Positions 60,101 through 62,192 of a DNA stretch of 64,000 bases are shown one piece after another. Within the stretch, counting starts at the first letter, position 1; each line of letters opens with the position of its first letter. Position numbers and translations under genes: made by a program. The notes beneath the pieces are model-generated. The model did no database searches and had not been told where the DNA came from. It was given only the letters and a program-made list of their open reading frames with translations. This DNA is from JAFGRU01 sp963665915. GTDB lineage: Bacteria; Desulfobacterota; Desulfuromonadia; Desulfuromonadales; JAAYDE01. The DNA lies in NCBI GenBank assembly GCA_963665915.2, contig CAXXSG010000002.1, positions 434,001-498,000 of the forward strand. The letters run 5' to 3'.

Positions 60101-62192
60101 AACCTTTTTCCCGGTCGGTTCCCAGGAAGGTCTGAAGCTTGGCATCCCGTTCCTTGTCGCTTCTCCAGTCCTCGAACAGGTAGGGAAGGCGCACATCCCT
60201 ACCGACAACCATGAAATCGGTTTCCCCTTCAGGAACTGCCATGCGCAGGATTTCGTGGCGTTCGATGGCGATCTGCCAGGCATCTCTGAAGCGCTCGGGA
60301 TCGAAAACCCCTTCCATCCGGAAATGAAGCTGGACCTGGTAAGAGCCCTCGCTTTCCAGGGCGTGGAAAAGGATGCCCTGCTGCAGCGGGGTGAGCGGCA
60401 GAATATTCTCCAGTTTCGGGTTGTTTTCTTCCAGGCGATCAATGGTCCCCTGGGAGGGTTTGACCAACGGGAAGTCGGAGGAGGTGAAAGTGGTTTCGGT
60501 GTCCCGGCAATGGGAGATGACCTGTCGGATACCGGTGGCAACGCTTGCCTCCAGTGCGGCCATCTCTTCACTGCCGAACACCTCTGACGGCCAGCTCAGC
60601 TGGAACGCAAGTTTGTCTCCGGAAACAATGGCATTAATGTCGAGGAGGGCCTTGTGTTTCCAAGTGTGGCTGATCGGCGGACCGTGCTCTTCAGCGGCCA
60701 GAGTCCAGTCGCCGTCCTTTTCCAGGGTCGTAAAACGGCCGAGATAATTGAAGGAGATCTGGGGTTCGACGCCAAGCTCCTCATGCCCTCCGTAGCGCAG
60801 CAGGCCGTAGCCGATACCGTTATCCGGTACTTCGCGCAGGGTTTCCTTAATGCCGATCAGGGTTTCGCGGAAATTGGTCCCGGTTTTCAGCCGGACCGGA
60901 TACTGGTTGGTGAACCAGCCGACCGTGCGGGATAGGTCGGCATTCCCAATCAACTCTTCGCGGCCGTGACTCTCCAGGTTTACAAGGATGCCGCCGGAGA
61001 GGGGCTCTCCCATCCACTGTTCCAGGCCGAGGCACAGGCCGGCCAGAAGCAGGTCCTCGGGGTTGGCGTGGTAGGCAGCCGGAGCGCTGCCGATCAGGGC
61101 ACGGGTTTCCGCCGATGTCAACTTAATGGTGAGGTCACGGTCATGCAGGGTGGTGTTCGGAGTGTCGGGTTTGATCCGGATACCCGTTTGTTCCACCATC
61201 TTACGCCAAAGGGAGAGTTCTTCTCCGCGGGAAACTGTGAGTTCCTCCTGTCCGGCGGCCCAGGTTGTCCAGGAGGTTGTTTTTTCGGGCAGCTGTCGGC
61301 CTTCGTAGGCCGCCTCCAGATCGGGGATGAGAATTCGCCAGGAAACGCCGTCCACGGCCAGGTGGTGAATGATCAGAAGCAGCCGCCCCGGTTCACCTCC
61401 GTAGTCGAACCAGAGGCAGCGGGACAGGTCGCCTTTGGCAATATCGAGGCTGCGCTGAGCCGCATCCCCAAAATTAACCAGAGTTTCGGATTTTTCTTTT
61501 TCCGACAGTCCGGAGCAGTCGATGCATTGGAAAATTCTCTTGTCAGTGAACTTTTCAATTCCCTGAAGAACTTGTTTGCCATCGCGAAAAGCCAGGCGCA
61601 GGGCATCGTGGTGCTCAAGAATTTTTCGTACCGCTTGTTCCAGTCTTTTCAATTCAAGGTTTGCCGGAACCCGAACCAGTATCGACTGGTTGTAGTGGTT
61701 GCGCTCCCCTTCCTGTTCGAAGAACCATTTCTGGATAGGCGTCAGCGGGGCTTCATGTTCCGGGACCGCACCCCACAGGGTGCGCAGGGCTTTGGCTCGG
61801 AGGGCCAGTTCCTCAACCCGGGGTGCCTTGAAAATATCCCGGACCGCCAGGTCAAAACCCTGATTGCGGACATTTGATATGACCTGCAGTGCGAGAATGC
61901 TGTCGCCGCCGGCCTCGAAAAAGTTGTCGTGGATGCCGACCTGTTCGATGCCGAGAACCTCGGAGAAAATGGCGCAGAGAATTTTCTCCGTCTCTGTACG
62001 CGGTGCGGTGTAGGCTGCAACGGACGTGACCTCCGGATGGGGAAGATTCTTGCGGTCGGCCTTGCCGCTTGGCGTCAGCGGAATGGCTTCGATCTTCATG
62101 AAGAATGCCGGCACCATGTAATCAGGCAGTTTTTCCGAGAGGTAATCGCGGAGTTTGGTGGATTCGAAATCCCCGACGATATAAGCGCACAA
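35283..62192 (-). CDS. Giant hybrid NRPS-PKS megasynthase (3' part, 8969 codons in frame)
   Basis: This continuous frame of 8969 codons encodes seven NRPS modules (the first only from its A-domain tail) and one PKS module with a terminal thioesterase. The apparent start at 62192 lies in the middle of an A domain, so it is not a real start: the gene continues to the right through a frame-damaged stretch and leaves the window. Domain order is A(tail)-T-E / C-A-T / C-A-T-E / C-A-T / C-A-T-E / C-A-T / C-A-T / KS-AT-ACP-TE. All C domains keep HHxxxDG, all complete A domains keep YVIYTSGSTG and the KIRGFRIELGEIE lysine region, and all carriers keep the phosphopantetheine serine. The product is a cytoplasmic assembly line for one secondary metabolite. 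No MbtH, PPTase or exporter gene is visible on this side. Confidence 0.95.
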   Translation of the reverse strand: MCAYIVGDFESTKLRDYLSEKLPDYMVPAFFMKIEAIPLTPSGKADRKNLPHPEVTSVAAYTAPRTETEKILCAIFSEVLGIEQVGIHDNFFEAGGDSILALQVISNVRNQGFDLAVRDIFKAPRVEELALRAKALRTLWGAVPEHEAPLTPIQKWFFEQEGERNHYNQSILVRVPANLELKRLEQAVRKILEHHDALRLAFRDGKQVLQGIEKFTDKRIFQCIDCSGLSEKEKSETLVNFGDAAQRSLDIAKGDLSRCLWFDYGGEPGRLLLIIHHLAVDGVSWRILIPDLEAAYEGRQLPEKTTSWTTWAAGQEELTVSRGEELSLWRKMVEQTGIRIKPDTPNTTLHDRDLTIKLTSAETRALIGSAPAAYHANPEDLLLAGLCLGLEQWMGEPLSGGILVNLESHGREELIGNADLSRTVGWFTNQYPVRLKTGTNFRETLIGIKETLREVPDNGIGYGLLRYGGHEELGVEPQISFNYLGRFTTLEKDGDWTLAAEEHGPPISHTWKHKALLDINAIVSGDKLAFQLSWPSEVFGSEEMAALEASVATGIRQVISHCRDTETTFTSSDFPLVKPSQGTIDRLEENNPKLENILPLTPLQQGILFHALESEGSYQVQLHFRMEGVFDPERFRDAWQIAIERHEILRMAVPEGETDFMVVGRDVRLPYLFEDWRSDKERDAKLQTFLGTDREKGFDLSAPPLLRLAIFQVANNTWDIVINSHHLILDGWSLSLVMADVLKLYGGESLLRPLPYADYAEWLHGKTADTSLAWWENTLKGFEKPNRIDLPVADRKDRFGEKSAQLSSETARKLDHAARELGSTRSTLLQAIWGTLVSRLSGDEDIVFGNVVSGRPAQLPGIENMVGMFINTVPVRVLAVGKSFRDIVSDLTILQGEREEHEYAPLHQIQGRTSIPKGSPLFETLFVYENYPVDERLRNDTQGNFTITHSEGIEAAHYPLTLAVLPDNEITVKLSYDERRYDARGAENLLHWFENLASAILERMDTPVTAVHLLDKTEQDLVTHRFNTTDAAFPETKVLHAIFEEQTAEHPDAVAVKDLREQLTYGELNTRANRIAHALIDKGVQPDTLVGLCLERGVDLIAAILGIHKAGGGYVPLDPHYPAERLSYMIEDAGLKYLVATTGSELLFGGETLLLDEPSELQSYPDTNPENRTSPTDTAYVIYTSGSTGKPKGVVVEHRNVVQLLFQDQLQFAFGPGDVWTLFHSYAFDFSVWEIFGALLYGGRLIVVDPSVAKDPEAFLALLEQEKVTVLNQVPSYFTQLSTADSRGPVKDLALRYLVFGGEAFFPHIVKGWKERYPDTCIVNMYGITETTVHVTYKEIGEQEIEQGISNIGIQLAPLSVYIFDPQGQPQPLGIPGEIHVGGTGVARGYLHRPELTAERFVANPFGEGRLYKTGDLGRRLADGNIEYMGRIDHQVKIRGFRIELGEIESALRDHPSVQDVLVSPFGDSGEQRLCAYIVGDFDTTELRDHLSGKLPDYMVPAAFMRIDAIPMTPSGKADRKALPDPEFMAVGAYTPPRTETEKALCAIFAEILGVDRIGIHDNFFASGGDSILALQIVARARSRGFDLAVKDIFKSPDVEGLAVRIESRRAVKDELPAVPALLAQTPEETLSRFKGLYPNLETVLPLTPLQQGILFHSLESEGAYQVQVRFRVEGNFDPERFREAWQQAIDRHEALRMAIPEGDTVFMVISLKTELPFLFEDWSDESDQEEKLQAYLARDREQGFNLNRPPLLRLAIFRMEKSSWEVALNSHHLTMDGWSLSVVMADVLKIYHGEPLTPPLPFKDYAAWLQTRPTETSLSWWRESLAGFDKPNRIDLAVIDKGKGFGEETLSFSSEISAKLDHFARELQTTQSTLLQALWGALVSRLSGDEDVVFGNVVSGRPAQLPGVENMVGMFINTVPVRIKTASRTVRTIVEELTWVQGEREEHEYAPLHLTQAQAPIRKSTPLFETLFVYENYPVDERLLEEGKSDFTITDSQGIEAPHYPLSLVVLPGKQLTLKLSHDQQRYDSKGAKNILNWLKSFVYSALDRIDTEVSELSFLNAEEYDLVIEGFNTTDVEFPRAKTLCQLFEEQAERSPDNIAVRDAREALTYIELNRRANRIAHTLISKGVKPETLVGLCLERSVNLSAAILGIHKAGGGYVPIDPHYPAERFAFLVEDADLKQVIALSTISFTFDGEFLFLDKDDLSTFPEHNPGPIATSESLAYVIYTSGSTGRPKGVAVEHRGVVNRISWLQHGLPYAADDVIIQKTPITFDVSVPELYGGYLAGSSVTMLDPGAEKDPARIVETIEENKATSIHFVASMLEAFLDHLQSKPEELARCSSLDRIFTSGEAVSKGLVERFNQILRPVTGAGLHDLYGPTEGTIEVSWYPCPEDTPEIKTIGRPVENTQLYVLDPLGKPQPVGVPGELCIGGVQVARGYLNQPELTAERFVPNPFAKGRLYKTGDLARWLPNGEIEYLGRLDHQVKIRGFRIELGEIETALREHSSVQDVLVNPFGDKGEQRLCAYIVGDFDTAELRNHLSEKLPDYMVPAAFMGIAAIPLSPSGKADRKALPHPEFSATAAYTAPRTETEKVLCALFAEVLGVERIGIHDNFFESGGDSILALQIVARARNGGFDLSVRDIFKAPDVEALSVRARTLSTTWGVTAEQEAPLTPIQSWFFAQEGDKNHFNQSMLVRVPANLDLQKLNLAVRKVCEHHDALRLVFEDGKQLLQRMEYFPDREPVQRIDCSALTAEQRAEILVDEGNRAQQSLDIESGDLFRCLWFDYSDEPGRLLLVIHHLVVDGVSWRILIPDLQTAYEGQPLPDKTTAWTAWAAGQKHLTTSREDELFFWRERVQQPGLLLKTNAPEATVHDAEFTIELNEDQTRALIGSAPAVYHANPEDLLLAGLCLGLEEWKGQDLSDGILINLESHGREELIENADLSRTVGWFTNQYPVKLTTGNSLRDTLINIKECIRRTPGNGIGYGLLRYGDYDELGIEPQISFNYLGRFTTLENEGYWSLASEDHGRPVASSWKQTALLDINAIVSDDRLQFHLSWPSEVFDSETMAVLEERIANGIGKVLAHCRKTAATFTSSDFALAKPAQKNIDRLIQNYPTLDNILPLTPLQQGILFHSLESEGAYQVQFHFRIEGNFDPERFREAWQKAVDRHEILRMAVPTDSTTLMVINKEVQLPHLFEDWQDEKDQDDKLRSYVESDRKQGFDLSRAPLLRLAIFQVDKNAWEVVLNSHHIILDGWSLSSVMTEVMKLYAGESLGRLLPFADYAEWLHNKETNVSLDWWRTTLAGFDKPNHLDLPVAVQGEGFGEKVIHLNPGMCEKLERTAREVRSTQSTLLQAAWGGLISKLTGDHDVVFGNVVSGRPASFPGIENMVGMFINTVPVRLQTKNRTIREVVEELTLTQGEREEHEYTPLYLAQAQAPIPAGSRLFDTLFVYENFPVDERLTEDAENDFVIAESHGIEAPHYPLSLIILPGENLTLKLTYDRERYDNKNAEALLKWLETFLGAALGNINGRISELPLLKDEDHDRVVNEFNDTAVPYPEDKVLHRIFEEQVEKTPDNTAAQDVRETLTYAELNRRANRIAQALVAKGVGPESLVGLCLERSVDMIAAILAIHKAGGAYVPLDPNYPNERLAFMIEDAGLKQMISVSGSAPVFSGDLLLLDRDDLSAFPEANPEVAVAPNNVAYVIYTSGSTGKPKGVAVEHGSAVNRIHWMQNTFALAPKDVILQKTTTTFDVSVWELVWWYFAGSSVYMLDPGAEKDPARIVQTIEHAKVTTLHFVPSMMGAFLEYLETNGQEAQRCAVLKRVITSGEALPREMVERFNTILRPHGTELHNLYGPTEATIDVSWYPCPAITPDLIPIGRPIDNTQLYILDASGQPQPVGVPGELCIGGVQVARDYLNRPELTAEKFVLNPFAEGRLYKTGDLARWLEDGNIEYLGRIDQQVKIRGFRIELGEIESALREHPRVQDVIVHPFGGEGEQRLCAYIVGDFDNSELRTHLGRTLPDYMVPAIFMKLESLPLTASGKADRKNLPQAELGAAAAYTEPRTEEEKVLCNLFAEVVGIDRAGIHDNFFELGGHSLLATRLINALARTFQVQIPLKTIFEKPTPASLLETLRATTSTPPPPIRKIEQREAPLSFAQSRLWFLDRFEGGSTAYNIPAAFLIKGDLDIEALEKSLAYLIQRHKSLRTVFRESDSGEALQQIVELKEFTLPLESRSEAEMDSILAGEARHSFDLVSGPLYRFRLLCTDDQDHVLTLTLHHIIFDGWSFGIFLRELSACYAAYSHGGDPKLTDIPTEYTDYAQWQRDWLAGDRLEEQTAYWKKELRGLPEMLTLPTDRPRPDIQSTRGGHVPVEIDAATAEALARIARNHNATLFMVLETLWALFLSKYSGMDDIVVGTPVSGRTRPEIENSIGFFVNTLPLRHDLSGTPTFSDLLDRTRKVALQAYVNQDLPFEKLVDELSPERNTSHSPIFQAMFALADESFEQIHLDNLEISPLFPEFDNAKFDITLNLGEYGNSLGGNLEYCSDLFERETIERMAGHFRHLADVIARAPEQPIGDISLLDGEEHDLVIHQFNDTDTAFPEDKVLHRFFEEQVERNPDAVAVKDLREQLTYGELNTRANRIAHALIDKGVQPDTLVGLCLERGVDLIAAILGIHKAGGGYVPLDPHYPAERLSYMIEDAGLKYLVATTGSELLFGGETLLLDEPSELQSYPDTNPENRTSPTDTAYVIYTSGSTGKPKGVVVEHRNVVQLLFQDQLQFAFGPGDVWTLFHSYAFDFSVWEIFGALLYGGRLIVVDPSVAKDPEAFLALLEQEKVTVLNQVPSYFTQLSTADSRGPVKDLALRYLVFGGEAFFPHIVKGWKERYPDTCIVNMYGITETTVHVTYKEIGEQEIEQGISNIGIQLAPLSVYIFDPQGQPQPLGIPGEIHVGGTGVARGYLHRPELTAERFVANPFGEGRLYKTGDLGRRLADGNIEYMGRIDHQVKIRGFRIELGEIESALRDHPSVQDVLVSPFGDSGEQRLCAYIVGDFDTTELRDHLSGKLPDYMVPAAFMRIDAIPMTPSGKADRKALPDPEFMAVGAYTPPRTETEKALCAIFAEILGVDRIGIHDNFFASGGDSILALQIVARARSRGFDLAVKDIFKSPDVEGLAVRTRALRTIWGTTPEPQAPLTPIQSWFFAQEGDKNHYNQSMLVQVPEGLNLDKLDRAVGKIFEHHDALRLVFPGGKQTLQGMEFFEGRKLVQCIDCSKLSIEKRAEILVSEGKRAQESLDIGTGDLFRCVWFDYGNEPGRLLLVIHHLAVDGVSWRILIPDLQAAYEGQPLPDKTTAWTSWALRQSELSSLKEEEVPYWRNLFREPGMQLTSNAPEAAFHDQSFAFELDAKETGLLLGSGPAAYHANPEDLLLAGLCLGLERWKGQPLSDGILINLESHGREELIENADLSRTTGWFTSQYPVKLMTGNSLRETLINVKESIRQTPGNGIGYGLLRYGENSALPEINPRISFNYLGRFTTLENDGDWSLAGEDHGRPISESWKHTALWDINSMVADDKLQFHLSWPSEFFGREEMVEIRKEIISGIREILDHCREAQTTFTTSDFPLVKPSQETINLLVQSYPALENILPLTPLQQGILFHSLESEGAYQVQLHFRIEGAFNPERFRKAWQDVVQRHEILRMAVPEGETDLMVINHEAEIPCLIADRRNDPNCHESLQSYLEIDRKEGFDLSRAPLLRLAIFQVEDDIWEVVLNNHHITLDGWSLSVVMADVLKLYHNENLSRPLPFADYAEWLHNKETNTSLAWWRETLGNFDRPNRIDLALVKKESGFGERTLILEPELCRKLERTARELRSTQSTLLQALWGSLIARLTGDTDIVFGSVTSGRPASIPGIENMVGMFINTVPVRLKTENHNIREMVETLTLTQGEREEYEYTPLYLTQAQAATPRGAPLFETLYVYENYPVDARLQGDGSGDFAVTESRGIEAPHYPLTLVVLPGNSLTLRLTHDRGRYDDRGAKNILAWFEMLLRSTLEQLDRPVSELPLLKSEEYDLVVHSFNNTAAEYPQDKVLHRIFEEQVEKTPDNIAAQDARETLTYAELNRRANRIAHALVAKRVGPESLVGLCLGRSVDMIAAILAIHKAGGAYVPLDPNYPDERLAFMIEDAGLKQMISVSGSAPVFSGDLLLLDRDDLSAFPEATPEVAVAPNNVAYVIYTSGSTGKPKGVAVEHGSAVNRIQWMQNTFSLAAEDVILQKTTTTFDVSVWELVWWYFAGSSVYMLDPGAEKDPALIVQTIRHAKVTTLHFVPSMMGAFLEYLEANSQEAQRCSTLKRVITSGEALPREMVERFNRLLRKKTGAELHNLYGPTEATIDVSWYPCPAITPEIIPIGRPIDNTQLYILDASGQPQPVGVPGELCIGGVQVARDYLNRPELTAEKFVLNPFAEGRLYKTGDLARWLEDGNIEYLSRIDQQVKIRGFRIELGEIESALREHPRIQDVIVNPFGDQGEKRLCAYIVGDFDNSELRAYLGQTLPDYMVPAVFMKLEAIPLTASGKADRKNLPDPEFTTKAAYAPPRTEAETILCNLFAEILAIDQVGIHDNFFEMGGHSLLGTRLINAAGKAFDAEIPLKTIFEQSTPAQFLEAIKTGTATPAPPIRKTGQKEAPLSFAQSRLWFLEQFEDGSSAYNIPAAIRIQGNLDIKALERSLEKLIRRHSSLRTVFREAPSGEAFQQIEELNKFFLPVESVEGNNIRNILSREAHHKFDLNQGPLYRFRLWEMGDQDFILTANIHHIVFDGWSSGVFFHELSECYLAFTQGGEPVLPDIPVDYSDYAQWQRKWLAGERLEKQSAYWKDKLEGIPELITLPSDRPRPEIQSTRGDHVPIEIDTFTAAALAKAARKHNTTLFMLLETLWALFLSKYSGMDDIVVGTPVSGRTRPEIENATGFFVNTLPLRHNFSGNPTFSELLAKTRKTALEAYANQDIPFEKLVEELSPERSTSHSPVFQVMFALTDESFDQVHLDNLETTLLFPEFDVAKFDLTMNLGEYGNSLGGNLEYCSDLFDRETIERMAKHFCHLAEMIARNPNRTIADISLLDGEEYDQVIHRFNDTRADFPDGKLLHQIFEEQVDKTPDAVAVKDAREELTYSQLNRRANRIAYALITMGVRSEALVGICLERSVNLTAAILGIHKAGGAYLPLDPSYPKERLVYMIEDSRMVYLVTTSDKELPFEGDALLIDDPKEFIGYPSVNPEQRATPNNAAYVIYTSGSTGKPKGVAVEHRGLVNLAQAQSDLFEVSAQSNVLQFASPSFDASISEIAMALFKGATLVSGSNDTFMAGEELAAILTDNQISVVTLPPTALASLDRDIQGLDTLIVAGEPCPLELARTWAPGRLFFNAYGPTESTVCATAFKYNDGSITIGKPIANTHIYILDRHGSPQPIGVPGELCIGGIQVAREYLNRPKLTAEKFIRNPFSPGRLYKTGDLARWLPDGNIQSMGRIDNQVKIRGFRIELGEIESALREHAFVRGAVVNPFGERDEKRLCAYIVGDFEPSELRHYLGRKLPDYMIPAVLMKVENFPLTPSGKIDRKNLPRPEVASGSVYTPPRSEEEKILCGVFAEVLNITAVGINDNFFELGGNSLLLVRARRLANKRLATELSITDFFQYPTIARLAEHISGETSPIQTRPALVPVPTRDGAVAVIGMAGHFPGAATVEELWDNLAAGVESIVFFEEEELLEAEYPLDVIRDPNFVPALGRMDGMEYFDPAFFNMTPREAALSDPQQRHLLEVAWETLENAGCNPDTYKGRIGVFVGIGSNSYLNENILPSLDDSDVAGSYQVSIMNGKDFAATRISYKLNLNGPSINVNTTCSTSLVAVHMAARAVLDGQCEMALAGGAKIQTHKATGYFYRDGFILSPDGHCRAFDKDAAGTVGGCGAGMVALKRLSTAIEDGDPILAVIKGSAINNDGSDKVGFTAPSVAGQAEVIREAHHNAGVHPRSINYIEAHGTGTSLGDPIEIKALTEAFGDTDGRQNYCAVGSVKTNIGHLDAASGVASLIKTIKALEHGQIPATLHFKTPNPAIDFRNSPFFVADRLMHWTKGPTPRRAGISSFGIGGTNAHVVVEEAPLLEAAPSNRPDKLLLLSAHTESALDRMAVKLARHLERYPEADLDNTAFTLAVGRKKFGVRRALTCRNMKDAISQLRSDKFFTTTDKENIPDVAFMFTGQGAQRPGMAHQIYLHEPVFKKTFDRCADILRPHLGADLRNLLWGNSSENGGHGDLTSTRLAQPAIFAVEYALATLWMEWGIKPIAMIGHSIGEWTAACLAGVFTLEDALTLVALRGKLMDEQKPGGMLAVPLSQTDTLHLLKDGLNLAAVNARNQCVVSGPLPQIDKLEKELRAGGRHVRKLETSHAFHSHMMEPAMVPFAAALEKVEMQTPSIPFVSNLTGVWILDEQATSPEYWVKHIRKPVYFYQGMGTLLQTPHASLLEVGPDAVLSHLAARHPSRKNNIPVISSLQGGKNGSDDQRSILEAAGALWMVGAAIDWNAYYAHQKRRRIALPTYPFERKRCWIEAANSDTIQKPFQTGNSAEMTQQTATPEAEEQKISANGTEQVIIRLMTEVLGVEGIKLEDDFFQLGGDSLTAVQLATKLEKALNISLPRNVLMEGPTPGRLALLIDSSQAMISEKEESGQKDGIITFAHGHPGWPPLFLIPAIGGGAFIYRELVSSLNIPNPIYALEAPGLWNGGPPLNNVEDLADHFLRTIKETCPSGEFHLVGSSFGGMVAFEMARRLSNNGTPPLQTILIDSPGPEHLPRSFNSDDEVFAYLLAGDDPDKGFELNLNELRKLPQEERLNFVARKLGDESEDSSGLSVEEMASIVAVYKANIKAMFAYTPQPFDGKLIFFKATEANSFMARHPELAWVPLAKGGIEIIPTLGNHANMLSLPHAEKLGAAIKNRCSARINGTCKPLVAAD
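39131..42210 (-). other. Module 7: C-A(Tyr)-T
   Basis: The C domain (residues about 6664-7107) starts APLSFAQSRLWFLEQF and has IHHIVFDGWS, the L-donor (LCL) type. The A domain (7117-7581), read by eye against GrsA, gives the ten pocket residues D-A-S-T-I-A-A-V-C-K, the well-known tyrosine code. The T domain core is GGNSL. No epimerase is present. It therefore adds L-Tyr as the last amino acid before the PKS module. The code match is strong; a beta-hydroxylated or methylated Tyr variant cannot be excluded. Confidence 0.85.
42211..45310 (-). other. Module 6: C-A(Ser)-T
   Basis: The C domain (residues about 5631-6057) starts ILPLTPLQQGILFHSLES and has NNHHITLDGWS, the D-donor type expected after the epimerase of module 5. 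The A domain (6071-6561) gives D-V-W-S-I-S-L-I-D-K, very close to the serine code DVWHISLIDK with only position 278 changed. The T domain has GGHSL, the form used before an LCL condensation domain. The A domain is nearly identical to that of module 4. Confidence 0.8.
42720..43970 (-). repeat. Serine A-domain repeat, copy in module 6
   Basis: This is highly similar to 50270-51530. A run of about 238 bases starting at 42781 matches 50335 onward without a difference, and much of the remainder differs only at scattered positions. Ends are approximate. Confidence 0.75.
45311..49760 (-). other. Module 5: C-A(Thr)-T-E
   Basis: The C domain (residues about 4144-4591) starts APLSFAQSRLWFLDRF with LHHIIFDGWS (LCL type). 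The A domain (4601-5087) gives D-F-W-S-V-G-M-V-H-K, one conservative step (V for I) plus S for N from the threonine code DFWNIGMVHK. The T domain has GGDSI, the epimerase-partner form, and a full epimerase follows (5184-5621) with IHHLAVDGVSWR and NYLGRF. It should install D-(allo-)Thr. The A-T part is the second copy of the 1.67-kb repeat. Confidence 0.85.
46679..48346 (-). repeat. 1668-bp A-T repeat, copy in module 5
   Basis: This is the partner of the copy at 57377-59044. All open frames in both orientations through the two blocks give identical translations, which supports near-complete DNA identity. Confidence 0.9.
49761..52870 (-). other. Module 4: C-A(Ser)-T
   Basis: The C domain (residues about 3111-3537) is of the D-donor type (ILPLTPLQQGILFHSLES, NSHHIILDGWS), matching the epimerase of module 3. 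The A domain (3554-4044) gives D-V-W-S-I-S-L-I-D-K, a serine-like code identical to module 6. The T domain core is GGHSL and the following C domain is LCL type. It should add L-Ser. Confidence 0.8.
50270..51530 (-). repeat. Serine A-domain repeat, copy in module 4
   Basis: This is the partner of the block at 42720-43970. It differs by scattered substitutions and one 3-base length difference (RPHG versus RKKTG region), so this duplication or conversion is older or patchier than the Thr A-T pair. Confidence 0.75.
52871..57290 (-). other. Module 3: C-A(unknown)-T-E
   Basis: The C domain (residues about 1634-2061) is of the D-donor type (VLPLTPLQQGILFHSLES, NSHHLTMDGWS) although the preceding module has no epimerase. 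The A domain (2079-2567) gives D-V-P-S-F-S-L-I-E-K. It resembles serine-type codes in its second half but has proline at position 239 where nearly all codes have an aromatic or polar residue, so the substrate is not predictable by eye. T is GGDSI; the epimerase (2669-3101) has IHHLVVDGVSWR. It should add a D residue. Confidence 0.8.
57291..60430 (-). other. Module 2: C-A(Thr)-T, lacking an epimerase
   Basis: The C domain (residues about 591-1024) is D-donor type (ILPLTPLQQGILFHALES, NSHHLILDGWS), as expected after module 1's epimerase. The A domain (1034-1517) is the first copy of the repeated Thr domain (D-F-W-S-V-G-M-V-H-K). T (1534-1604) has GGDSI, the epimerase-partner form, but after a 30-residue linker the next domain is a C domain of D-donor type, with no epimerase between. 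The A-T DNA matches module 5. Confidence 0.85.
57377..59044 (-). repeat. 1668-bp A-T repeat, copy in module 2
   Basis: This block is apparently identical, base for base as far as compared by eye, to 46679-48346 (offset 10698). It begins (in gene direction) at the start of the A domain and ends exactly at the end of the T domain (SPDVEGLAVR). Flanking sequence diverges at once on both sides. Confidence 0.9.
60431..62192 (-). other. Module 1 (in-frame part): A-tail, T, E
   Basis: Residues 1-70 are the end of an A domain (DYMVPAFFMKIEAIPLTPSG with the catalytic Lys in SGKADRKNL). T follows with GGDSILALQ, then a complete epimerase (about 149-574: PLTPIQKWFFEQEG, IHHLAVDGVSWR, NYLGRFTTLE). The module therefore adds a D residue. 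Its A core lies in the frame-damaged stretch to the right. Confidence 0.85.

Noticed and set aside
62192..62192. ATG at 62192 as the true start of the NRPS
   Set aside because: It falls inside the conserved A-domain sequence (CAYIVGDF block), and matching A-domain pieces continue upstream in other frames.
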